From VRUE01 sp963819755 (GTDB lineage Bacteria; Actinomycetota; Thermoleophilia; Solirubrobacterales; 70-9), in NCBI GenBank assembly GCA_963819755.1, contig CAWFXB010000001.1, positions 1,014,510 to 1,078,509 of the forward strand: a stretch of DNA of 64,000 bases, read 5' to 3'. Positions 34,013-46,000 of this stretch are shown here, one piece after another. The position numbers and the translations under genes are program-made. The notes beneath the pieces are model-generated. The model made no database searches and was not told the origin of the DNA. It was given only the letters and a program-made list of their open reading frames with translations. The first letter of the stretch is position 1, and every line of letters begins with the position of its first letter.

Positions 34013-37000
34013 TTACTTGCCTTTCCTCGGGTGATTTGGCCAGCGACGCAAGCAGCTCGTGCAGTGCCCGCGCGGTCTCATCTGCGTGTTCCCACATCAT
34101 CGTCAGGTGATTTCCAGGCGTCCTGACGGTCTCGATCGGCCGGAGGATCTCCACCATCTCGTCAATCTGGCCCTCGACCACTTCGAGCGGTTCCTCCGCC
34201 CGAACCATCAGCACCGGGGCGCCAAGCTCCTCCGGCTCCCACTCGCCGAACAGCTGGAAGTAATGAGCCATCGCGGTCAACCGGGCATCGTCCGGCGGCG
34301 CAAAGAGTTGCCCGCCCCGCTCCCCACCGACCGTCGGCATGAACTCCAACAGCTTCGCGGTGTCGACCGAAGTCGAGGGCGTGTCGAGGAGCACAACCGC
34401 CGCCGCGGGCGTTCCCAGCTGCTCGAGCGACGCCGCCACGGCGTGGGCGGCCCAGCCGCCGGAGGAGTATCCGGCGAGAGCGAAGCTCGAATCGCCCCAG
34501 TCTCGCTGGATTGCCCCCGCGGTCGACCTGGCAAAGGCCTCGAGATCGGTCGGCAGTGGCTCTCCCGCTGCGAAGCCCGGAAGATGGAGCCCGATGGCGG
34601 ACCGCCTTCCACGCAGTCCCTGCGCCAACCTCGCGTATTCCTGGGGGCCCGACATCGCGACCAACGAGGAGATGAGGATCAGCCCCGGCGAGGCCTTGCC
34701 GTCGGCGAGGCTGACGACGCCAGGTGAGTCTCCGGCGGCAAGTGGCCGGTCGAAGCTCGGGCGGTACCTGGCCGCCCCCGTGAGCAGGTCCAGGAAGGCG
34801 CCGATCTCGCCCTGCTCCCGAGCCCGATCGAGCAGGCCGACGAATGTGCCGACCGGGTGGCCGGCGCCGGCTGCGACCGGCGCCGACGGGTCCAGCGCCT
34901 GGCTGACGTGGCGCGCCAGCTCCTGAACGGTCGGCTGATCGGCAAGGACAGACACGGGGACCTGCACACCGATCGCCGCGGCGAGGCGATTGCGGACCTC
35001 CATCGCGCCGACCGAGTCGAGTCCGAGCTCGAGGAAGGGACGAGTTGGGTCGATGGCAACGGCCGCGCCATGGCCGAGGATCTCCGCGATCTGCGCACGG
35101 AGAAGATCGAGGATCGCGGCCTTGCGCTCCTCGACGGCGAGCGCGGCGAGCTGGCTCGCCAGCGCCTCCGGGCGATGCCGCGGCCGAACGCTGGTCAGTT
35201 CACGCAGGATCGCGGGCAGCACACCGGCTTCACCCATGCCGCGCAGTCGCGCTGAACCGAAGCGGACCGGCGCCAACAGAGGCATATCGAACTCCAGGGC
35301 AGTGTCGAAGAGAGCGAGCGAATCCTCCTGAGACAGCGGCACGACCGCGTCGCGAGGCGCCTCGTCCCCGGCCCAGGGCCCCCAGGAGATCGAAGCGCCC
35401 GACAGACCGAGGCCACGACGGTAGAGGGTCAGGGCATCGAGAAATGCGCTGCACGCCGCGACCGAGGCCTGGCCCGTGCCGCCGAGGAGGCCAGCCACGG
35501 AGGAGAAGACGAGGAGCCGCGAACCTTCCGGCTCCGCGGTCAGCTCGTGCAGCCTCCAGGCGGCCTCGATCCGCGCCCGCAACGCATCGTCGTCGACCGG
35601 CACGTAGACGACCGTGCGCATTGGGTGCTCGGCCGGAACGGAGTCGATCGCCCGCCCGAGAGCCTCGGGGTCGGCAAGGTCCGCCGGCCCGGCATATCGA
35701 ATGTGCTCAACGCCGTGTGCCGCGGCGAGATGATCGGCCACCGCCTTGCCTCGGCCGGCGACGTCGCCGGCGATCAACACGGTCGAGGCCGGGTCGAGCG
35801 GCGAGATCGCGCTCCCCTCCATCGCATCGGCCCGAACGGCGGTCATGCGGGGGATCAGGGCCTCGCCCGCGCGCAGGGCGATCTGAGGCTCTTGCGCCCC
35901 CAACGCCAGGGCGGCCCGCCTCGCCTCCTCGGACGCCTCGCTTCCGTCGGTGTCGATCAGGGCGAAGCGTCCGGGATTCTCCGAGATCGCCGAGCGTATG
36001 AGGCCCCAGACAGCCGCGGCGGCCAGGTCGGGGTGCTCATCGTCCGCGACGGCGATCGCGTCGTGGGTGATCAGCGTGAGGCGTTCCCCGCCACGCTCCT
36101 CGTCGGCGATCCATCGCTGCACGTGGGCGAGCGCCTGCTCGGCGGTCGCCTGCGCCGCGGCGGCCAGTCCACCGCCATCGACCCCGGCGGGGACGATCTC
36201 GACCGTCTCCCCACCCGGATCCCCTGCCTCTCCCGGTGAGATCGCCTGCCAGCGAATGCCGAAGAGGGAGCGCCGGCGCCGATCCGATTCCATCTCCCCC
36301 CGGTCCAGCGGCCGCGACTCGAGCGAGGTCGCGCCGATCACCGGGGCGCCGTCGAGGTCGTAGGCGACGAGCCTGCGTACTCCACCTTCGGAGGCGAGCA
36401 CCAGGCGCAGCCCGGCCGCGCCCTTCGCATGCAGGGCGACCCCCCGCCACTCGCGGGGCAACTCAAGCTCGCCCGAGTCCTGCTCGCCAAGGCCGGCTCC
36501 CTCCAGGGCGAGCTCGAGCAGGCCGGGGTGCAGCGCGAAGCGCTCGGCCTCGAGGGATTCTCCCTCGGGCAGCGAGACCTCGGCGTGGACGCAATCGCCC
36601 TCCGGAGGCCAGGCGGCGAGCGGCTCAGGGGCCGCGGGAGGGTCGGGAGAGAGAAGGCCGGTGGCGCGGCATACCCATCCAGCCCCCTCCTCCTCGTCGC
36701 GGGAGTGGATCGAGAGCCTGCGCCGATCCTCGCTATCCGGCCCCTCGAGCGTCGCCTGCAGGGCGACGGCGCCCTGCTCGGCGAGGATCAGCGGCTCGCG
36801 CAGGACGAGCTCCTCGACCGCAGCGGCGCCGCTCGCAGCGCAGGCCTGCAACGCCAGCTCGAGGAAAACGCCGCCGGGCACGAGCGCCTCGCCGGCGACG
36901 GCGCGCTGCGCCAGCCAAGGCTGAGCCTGGAAGGAGAGGTTGCCGCTCAGCAAGAGACCGCTGCCGTCTCCGCCGGCCAATTCGACCACGCTGTGCACGA

Positions 37001-40000
37001 ACGGGTGATTCGTCGCGGTCTCGCCGGCCTTACCGGGCGCGGCCGTTCTCGCCAGGCTGGAATCCAGCCAGTAGCGGTCGCGCTGGAACGGGTAGGTGGG
37101 CAGCGCCACGCGCCTCGCGCCGGCACCGTCGAAGAAGGCCTCCCAGTCGACCGCGACGCCGTTGGCGTGGGCTTCGGCAAGCGAACGCGCAAAGCATCCG
37201 GCGTCATCTTCGTCGCGGCGCACGGTCGAAAGCAGCACCGCGTCGCCGGGGTTGTCCAACTCGTCCTCGACGGTCTCGGCGACGCCGAAGGCGAGCACCG
37301 GGTGCGGCCCGACCTCGACGAAGGCGCGGCGACCCGCGCGTAGCAACGAGCGGACGACCGGCTCCAACTGAACGGTCTGCCGCAGGTTGCGGTACCAGTG
37401 CTCGGGCCCCATCTCGCTCGTGTCGATCTCCCCGCCGGTCACCGTCGAGTGGAGGGGGATCTGCCCGCTGCGGGGCGAGATCGGCGCGAACGCCTCGAGC
37501 AGCTCCTCCCGCAGGGCCTCGATCTGGGCGGAGTGGCCGGCGCAATCGACCGCGATCGCCTTGGCTCGCGCGCCGTCCCGCTCGCAGTCCGCTTCGATCG
37601 CGGCGAGCGCCTCCGGGTCGCCGGAGAGGACAACCGAGGCGGGCCCGTTGATCGCGGCCAGCGAGACGCGATCGCCGAGCCCCTCGGTGTACGGGAGCAC
37701 CCGGTCAGGCGCCAGGGAGACCGAGAGCATCCCCCCCTTGCCGGAGATCCTCCTCAGCGCCTTGGAGCGCTCGGCGACGATCAGGCAAGCGTCCGACAGC
37801 GAGAGCGCCCCGGCGACGTAGGCCGCGGCTATCTCCCCTTGAGAGTGACCGACGACGGCCCCCGGCGTCACGCCACATTCCCCCCAGAGGCTCGCGAGCG
37901 ACACCATCACGGCGAAGAGAGCCGGATGAATGACGTCGATGCGATCGAGCCACGTGCCCTCGGCGTCCCGGAGGATCTCGCTCAGAGACCAGTCGACGTG
38001 CTCGGAGAGCGCCTCCTCGCAGGCGGCGATATGGCCCGCAAAAGCAGGAGAGGAATCGATCAGCCCGACGGCCATTTCCTTTGCCTGTGGACCCTGGCCG
38101 GGGAAGAGGAAGACCGGTCGATGACGGCGACGCGCAGCCCCCCGGCCTGTGCGAGGCGCGTCCCTGCCTTCGGAAAGGGCATCGAGCGAGGAGAGCAGCT
38201 CGGCTCGGTCCGTGCCGAGGACGACCGCCCGCCGCTCGAAGGCGGCGCGCGTGCTCACCAGGGAATAGGCGACATCCTGTAGCGGCAGCTCCGGGTTGGC
38301 GCGCAGGCAGCTTGCCAGGCGTCCCGCGCCAGCGGCCAGGGCCGGCTCGGTTTTCGCCGAGAGCGCCAAGGGGATTTGGCCCGGCAGGGTCCCCGCGGCG
38401 ACCCCGTCGAGGTCGCCGACCCCGCCGTCACCACTCAGCTCGGTCCGCTCGACCATGGGCGGTTCCTCCAAGACCACATGAGCATTGGTCCCACTGGCGC
38501 CGAACGAAGAGACCCCCGCCCGGCGAGGGGCGCCGTTCGCCTCCCACGGGATCTGCTCGGTGAGGAGCTCGATCTGTCCCGCCTCCCAGTCGACCTTGGT
38601 CGACGGCACATCGACGTGCAGCGTCTTGGGCAGGGTGCGCTCCCGCATTGCCAGCGCCATCTTGATCACCCCGCCGACCCCCGCTGCCGCCTGCGTGTGG
38701 CCGATGTTCGACTTGAGCGAGCCGAGTCTCAGCGGCGCCTCTCTGTCTTGTCCGTAGGTTGCAAGCAGGGCGCCAGCCTCGATCGGGTCGCCGAGCGTCG
38801 TGCCTGTGCCGTGAGCCTCGACCACGTCGACCTCGCTCGCCCGCAGGCGGGCATTGGCCAGGGCCTGGAGAATCACCCGCTCCTGGGAGGGGCCGTTGGG
38901 GGCGGTGAGGCCGTTCGAGGCGCCGTCCTGGTTTACGGCGGAGCCACGCAACACGGCATGCACCCGGTGCCCGGCCCGCTCGGCGTCGGCGAGACGCTCG
39001 AGGGCGAGCACCCCGACACCGTCGGAAAAGCCGGCGCCGTCGGCGGCGTCGGCGAACGACTTGCAGCGACCGTCGGCGGCGAGGCCCAGTTGGCCACCCA
39101 GATCGACGAAGACGCTCGGCGTCGAGAGGACCGTGACCCCGCCGGCGAGGGCCAGGGTGCACTCGCCGCCCCGCAGGGCCTGCGCGGCCAGGTGAATCGC
39201 AACCAACGAGGAGGAGCAGGCGGTGTTCACCGTGATCGCGGGACCCTCCAGCGCGAGCGCGTAGGAGACGCGCCCCGAGACGGTGCTCGAGGAAACGACT
39301 GGCGAGGCCCCATAGTCCTGATACGCGACCCCCGCGAAGACACCGGTCGAGCTCCTGCGCAGCGAGAAAGGGTCCACCCCGGCGTTCTCCAGGGCCTCCC
39401 AGCTGGATTCGAGCAGCAGGCGTTCCTGCGGATCCATGAAGGTGGCCTCGCGGGGGCCGATCGAGAAGAACCCGGCGTCGAAGTCGCTCGCGTCGGCGAG
39501 AAAGCCGCCCTCGCGCGGCCGGCTCGAGCCGGGGTTGCCGGGCCTCTGGTCGTAGAGGCCGTCCAGGTCCCAACCGCGATCGGCTGGAAACTCCCCGATA
39601 GCGTCACCACCGTCGGCAACCAGCCGCCAGAGGTCCTCCGGCGAGGCGATCCCACCGGGGTAGCGGCATGCCATGCCGACGATGGCGATCGGCTCGTCGC
39701 TCGCCTGGGCTCTGACCGCAACCTGCGCACGGGCTCCTTGCGGGGTGGAGTCGGCGAGAATGAACTCAGCCAGCGAGGCCGAGCTCGGGTGATCGAAGAC
39801 GACCGTGGTGGGCAAGCGCAGCCCGGTCTTCTCGCTCAACCGGTTACGCAGCTCAACCGCGGTGAGCGACTCGAAGCCGAGCTCCCGAAAGGCCCGTTCA
39901 GGGTCGACGTCCTGTGTCGAGGCGTACCCGAGCACCACTGCCACCTCGCTCGTGACCAGCTCGAGGACATGGTTCTCGCGCTCGGCCTCGGACAGCGACG

Positions 40001-43000
40001 CGAGCGTCGCGGTGAGCGAGCCGGTGGCTGCACGGCGCGTCGGAGCGCGGACGAGACCAGCGAAGAGCGGGGGCAGGGCGCCGGCCTTCGCGAGTGCCCT
40101 GAGGCCGGTGGGATCGAGCTGCGCGGCCAGCACGTTGGCGCGGTCGGCGGCCAGGGCCTCGTCGAAGAGAGCCAAGCCGTCCTCGTCGGCGAGAGGCTCG
40201 ATCCCACCACGCCTCATCCGCTCCGCGTCGGCCTCGCGGACGCCTCCTTCGCCGCCCACCTGATGCTCCCACAGCCCCCAGGAGATCGAGCTCGCCGGCC
40301 GGCCTTCGGCACGGAGATCTTGCGCCAGCGCATCGAGGAAGGCATTCGCCGCTGCGTAGTTGCCCTGCCCCGGGGAGGCAAGGGTGCCGGCGATCGAGGA
40401 GAAGAGGACGAAGGCGTCGAGGTCGCAGTCCGCGGTCAGCTCGTGCAGATTCCAGGCGGCCTCCACTTTCGGCCCGAAGACCAGATCGATCTGCTCGCCG
40501 CTCATCGACTCGACCAGGCTGTCGGCGAGCAGCGTGGCGCAGTGGACCACCGCCCCCAGGGGGCGCGCGGCGTCGAGAGTGGCTCGCAGCGAGTCGCGGT
40601 CGGCAAGATCGCAGACAGCGACCTCGACTGCCGCGCCCGCATTCTCGAGCTCCCCCCGGAGGGAATCGAGCACGCGCTCCTCGCTGGTATCTCCGGCGAG
40701 GAGGAGCAGGTGCTGTGCGCCATGGTGCTCGACCAGATGGCGGGCGAGGAGCGCGCCGGAGTCGTCTGCCGCGCCGGTGATCGCGACCGTTCGCGCCGGG
40801 TCGATCCGAGCGCCGCCCTCGACGTCGACCGGGCCGAGCTTGCCGAGGCGGGGGACGAAGGGAATGCCTTCGCGCAGAGCGAGTTGGGGCTCCTCAGCGG
40901 CCAGCGCCAAAGCAGCGTCGAGCGCCGCCTCCGAAGTCTCGCTGTCATCGAGGTCGATCAGGGCGAAGCGGCCGGGATGCTCTGCCTGCGCCGAGCGGAC
41001 GAGGCCCCAAATCGCCGCGACGGCGGGATCGGGGGACTCCTCCGCCAAGGCCGCCACGGCTCCGTGGGTGAGCAGGACGAGACGCTTGTCTGCCTTCGAC
41101 TCGTCGGCGAGCCATTGCTGGATGGATTCGAGGGCCTCGCGGCATGCCTGGCGCGCGGCGTCGGCGGCGGGCCGTTCGGAGTCGGTCCCAAAGCGCAGCA
41201 CCTCGATGTCTTCCAGAGCCTCCTCCTCCTCGAGCGGGACCTCCTGCCAACTGACTGCCAGCAGCCCTCCCCCGCCGCGCTGCGCCTGAGAGACATCCAG
41301 CCGGCGAAAGGCAAGCGAGCCGACCGAGGCGACCGGCGCTCCCTGCGCATCGGCCAGCTGCAGCTCGAATGTCTCCTCACCCATGGTCAGGCAGGCCCGG
41401 ATCTCGGTCGCGCGGGTCGGGGCGAGCCCGACCTCGCGCCAGGAGAAGGGAAGGCTCGGCACCTGCTCGCCCGCCTCCAGCCCGGTCAGCATCGCTGCCA
41501 GAAGAGCGGCATCGAGCAGGACCGGGTGGATACCGAACCTCTCCGCCCCTTGAGCCATCGACTCGGGCAGCGAGACCTGGGCATAGACCTGCTCGCCGTC
41601 TCGCCAGGCTGCGGTCAGCGCCTGGAAGGCCGAGCCGTGCTCGACGTCGAAGTCGGCGAGACGCTCGTAGAGAACGTCGACGTCGAGCGGTTCGGCTCCC
41701 TCTGGAGGCCATGCGTCGAATCGTGGCGAGGCGACCTGGAACCGCTCGGCAAGCACGCCGCTCGCGTTCTGTATCCACTCCCCTTCCGCAGGCCGGGAGT
41801 GGATCGACAGCTCGCGCCGCCCGTCCTCTCCGATCCCGCCGACGGTGACCTGGAGCGCGACCGCCACATCCTCCGGCAAAACGAGGGGCGCCAGCATGGT
41901 CAGCTCTTCGATCCCCTCGGCACCGGCCTCGGCGGCCGCCTTGAGCGCGACCTCGAGAAAGGCGGTGCCGGGCAAGAGCACCGTGCCGGCGACGGCGTGG
42001 TCTGCCAGCCAGGGATGGGTCGAGAGGGAGATGCGCCCGCTGAGGATCAGTCCCTCTCCGCTGGGGTCCTCGATCGCCGCTCCCAACAGGGGGTGGCCGG
42101 GGTCGCTGAGCCCGGCCGCGCCGACGCCTGCCGTGCCGCTCGGGGAGGCAAGCCAGTAGCGCTCGCGCTGGAAGGGATAGGTCGGCAGGGGGACGCGCTT
42201 GGCCGCTGTCCCCTTGAAGAAGGCCTCGGGGTCCAGGCGGGCGCCGTTTGCATGGGCCCCGGCCAGCGAGCGGGCAAAGCAGCGCGGCCCGTCCTCCTCG
42301 CGGCGCAGGGTGCCGATCGCTTTGGCCTCCGCGCCAGCGCCCAGGACCGCTTCGACCGTCTCCCCGACGGCGAGGGCGAAGACGGGGTGGGGGCTGACCT
42401 CGATGAAGAGGCGGCTGCCCTGCCCGACCAGCTCGCGGGTGACCTCCTCGAAGCGGACCGTCTCCCTGAGGTTGCGATACCAGTAGGAGGCGTCCAGCTC
42501 GACGGTGTCGAGCAGGCCGCCGGTGACGGTCGAGTGGAAGGGGATATCGCCGCTTTGGGGGGAGAGCGGGGCGAGGGTCTCGAGCACCTCCTCGCGGACC
42601 TCCTCCACGTAGGCGGAGTGGGAGGCGATCGCGGCGGGGATCTCACGGGCGCGGATCTGCTCTTTTGCGCAACGGGCGAGCAGCTGGTCAAGCGCCTCGC
42701 GGTCGCCGGAGAGGATGGTCGATGAGGGGCCGTTGTGGGCGGCGAGCCCGACCCGACCGTCGAAGGGCTCGAGCAACGGCCCCAGCTCTGTGGGGGCGAG
42801 GGCGATCGAGACCATCCCGCCCTTGCCCGCCAGCCTGGCGATGATGCGGCTGCGCAGCGCGGCTAGCATCGCCGCGTCTGGGAGGGAGAGGCCGCCGGCT
42901 ACGTGGGCGGCGGCGATCTCCCCCTGGGAGTGACCGGCGACGGCGGCGGGGTGCACCCCGCAGGCGCGCCAGAGCGCCGCCAGGGATGCCATCACGGCGA

Positions 43001-46000
43001 AGAGGGCTGGCTGGACGACCTCGATCCGCTCGATCGAGGGCGCTCCCTCGCCTTGCCGTAGTACCTCGGTGACAGACCAATCTATGTGGGGGGCGAGCGC
43101 CTCTTCGCATTCGGCGAGCTTTGCCGCGAAGACGGGCGATGCACCGATCAGGTCTAGTGCCATCCCCTGCCACTGGGAGCCCTGGCCGGGGAAGAGGAAG
43201 ACGGGGCGCTGCTCTGTGCGGGCCCTGCCCCTGACGATGCTCTCGCTCTCCTTGCCCAGGGAGAGGTCCTGCAAAGAGGCGAGCAGCTCATCGCGGCTCT
43301 CCCCCAGTGCGACCGCTCTGTGCTCGAAGGAGGAGCGGGTGGTGAGCAGCGAGAAGGCGAGGTCTTTGGGGTCGAGATCGGGGCTTGCCTTGAGGTGTGA
43401 GGCGAGGCGCTCTGCCGCCTCTTGTAAGGCGGGCTCGGTCTTTGCCGAGAGGGCGAGGGGGAACGTGCCCTTAAGTGGTTGCTCCGCCGGCGCCTCTCCC
43501 CCGCTGGCTCCTCCGTTCTCACTTGGCGCGGGCTCGAGAGCAGGTGCCTCCTCCAAGATCACGTGGGCATTGGTGCCGCTGATGCCAAAGGAGGAGACGC
43601 CCGCTCTTCTTGGCTTGCCGTTGGGCTCCCAGGGCAGCGCCTCGGTCAGGAGCTCTATCTCCCCCGAGCCCCAGTCCACCTTTGAAGAGGGGGCATCGAC
43701 GTGAAGCGTCTTTGGCAAGACGCCGCGCCGTATCGCTTCGACCATCTTGATCGTGCCCGCTACCCCTGCCGCGGCCTGGGTGTGGCCGATGTTTGACTTG
43801 AGCGAGCCGAGCTTCAGCGGCACCTCTCTGTCCTGTCCGTAGGTTGCAAGCAGGGCGCCGGCCTCGATCGGGTCCCCAAGGGTGGTGCCGGTGCCGTGTC
43901 CCTCGACCGCGTCGACGTCTTTGGGCTCCAAGCGCGCGTTTGCCAGGGCCTGCCTGATCACCCGCTCCTGGGAGGGGCCGTTGGGGGCGGTCAGGCCGTT
44001 CGATGCGCCGTCCTGGTTTACCGCCGAGCCCTTGATCAGGGCCAATACCTCGTGGCCTTGGCGCTCTGCGTCTGAGAGGCGCTCCAAGACGAGGATGCCG
44101 GCGCCCTCGGAGAACCCTGCCCCGTCGGCGGCCTCCGCGAAGGACTTGCAGCGCCCGTCGGGGGCGAGGTTGCGCTGGCGACTGAACTCGATGAAAGCCG
44201 CCGGGGTGGTGAGAACGCTGACCCCGCCCGCCAACGCCAGCGTGCACTCCCCTCCACGCAGCGCCTGGGAGGCGAGGTGCATCGCCACCAAAGAGGAAGA
44301 GCAGGCGGTGTCGATCGTGATCGCCGGGCCCTCCAGGCCGAGGACATACGAGACGCGGCCCGAGACGATGCTCTGCGTGCCGCCGGCGGCCGGCCCGTAG
44401 TCCTGATACATCACCCCGGCGAAGACCCCAGTCATAGTGCTGCGCAGCGATGCGGGATCGATGCCCGCGTCCTCCAGCGCCTCCCAGGAGGCTTCCAAAA
44501 GCAGGCGTTGCTGGGGGTCTGTCACCAGCGCCTCGCGGGGGCTGATCGCAAAGAAGCCAGCGTCAAAATCAGCGGCGTCTGCGAGGAAGCCACCCTCGCG
44601 CGTATAGGAGGTCCCAGGGTGCTCGGGGTCGGGGTCATAGATGCGCTCGACATCCCAGTCGCGGTCGGCGGGGAACTCACTGATGCCGTCGCGGCCCTCG
44701 CTCACCAGGCGCCAGAGCTCTGTTGGTGAGGCGACCCCCCCCGGGTAGCGACAGGCCATGCCGACGATCGCGATCGGCTCCTCGCTGGCCTGGGCACGCA
44801 CGGCAATCTGCGCGCCGGCGCCGTCGGTACTTGCCTCGGCCAGCAGGTGCTCGGCCAGAGCGGCGGCATTGGGGTAGTCGAATACGACCGTCGCCCGCAG
44901 GCGCAGGCCGGCGATCGTGCTCAACCTGTTGCGCAGCTCGACCGCGGCGAGGGAGTCGAAGCCGAGCTCCTGGAAGGCCCTGGCCGGCTCGATCGAGTCC
45001 GCGGAGGAGTGTCCGAGGAGGACGGCCACCTCCCGCCTGACCAAGTCGAGGACATAACCTTCGCGTTCTGCTTCGGCCAGGCCAACGAGCTTCGTCGCTA
45101 GCGATCCCGAAGGCCCCCGGCGCCTTGAGGCCCTGACCAACCCCGAGAGAAGCGGGGGCAGAGCGCCGGCCGACGCCATCTCTCTCAAACCTGTGGAGTT
45201 GAGGGCAACCGCCACGCTAAGCGAATGGGAAGCGCCAAGCGCCGCATCGAAGAGAGCCATGCCGTGCCCGTCAGAGAGCGCTTCGATCGGGCCCCGCTGC
45301 AACCGCGCGAAGTCCACATCGTTCAGCCCGGCGGTCATCCCGCTTGAGCGCCGCCAAGTGCCCCAGGCGATCGAGCTGCCCGCCAGCCCCTCGACGCGGC
45401 GCTTTTGCGCCAGAGCGTCGAGGTAGACATTGGCGGCGGCGTAGTTGGCCTGGCCGGGGCTGCCGAGGGTGCCCGCTGCGGAGGAGAAAAGAACGAATGC
45501 CCCGAGGTCCCTCTCCCGGGTCAGCTCGTGCAGGTGCCAGGCGGCGTCAGCCTTGGGAGCGAAGACGCGGTCGATCTGCTCGGTGCCGAGGTTCTCGACA
45601 GTCGCGTCAGCGAGTGCCCCGGCGCAGTGGAAGACGGCGCCCAGGGGGTGCTCGTCGGGAATCTCGGCAAGGATCGCTGCAAGCGCCTCGCGGTCAGATA
45701 CGTCGCAGGCGACGATCTCGGCGTGGGCGCCGAGGGTCTCCAGCTCTGACTTCAGCTCCTCGGCACCGTCCGCCTGCTCCCCGCGGCGACTGAGCAGCAG
45801 CAGCCGGCGGACGCCATGGCGCTCGGCGAGGTGGCGGGTGAGAAGCGAGCCGAGGGCGCCGGTGGCGCCGGTGATGAGGACCGTGCGCTCGGGGTCGATC
45901 GAGAAGGGGCCATCGGCCTCGCCCCGACCGGAACGGACAAGGCGAGGCGCGAGCATGCGTCCACCCCGCAGAGCGAGCTCGGGCTCCTCCGCGCCAAGCT

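Noticed and set aside
38376..42725. 1449-codon plus-strand frame inside the PKS genes
   Set aside because: Exactly antisense to conserved PKS domains; copies of its sequence simply repeat where the modules repeat. No ribosome-binding site or known motif.
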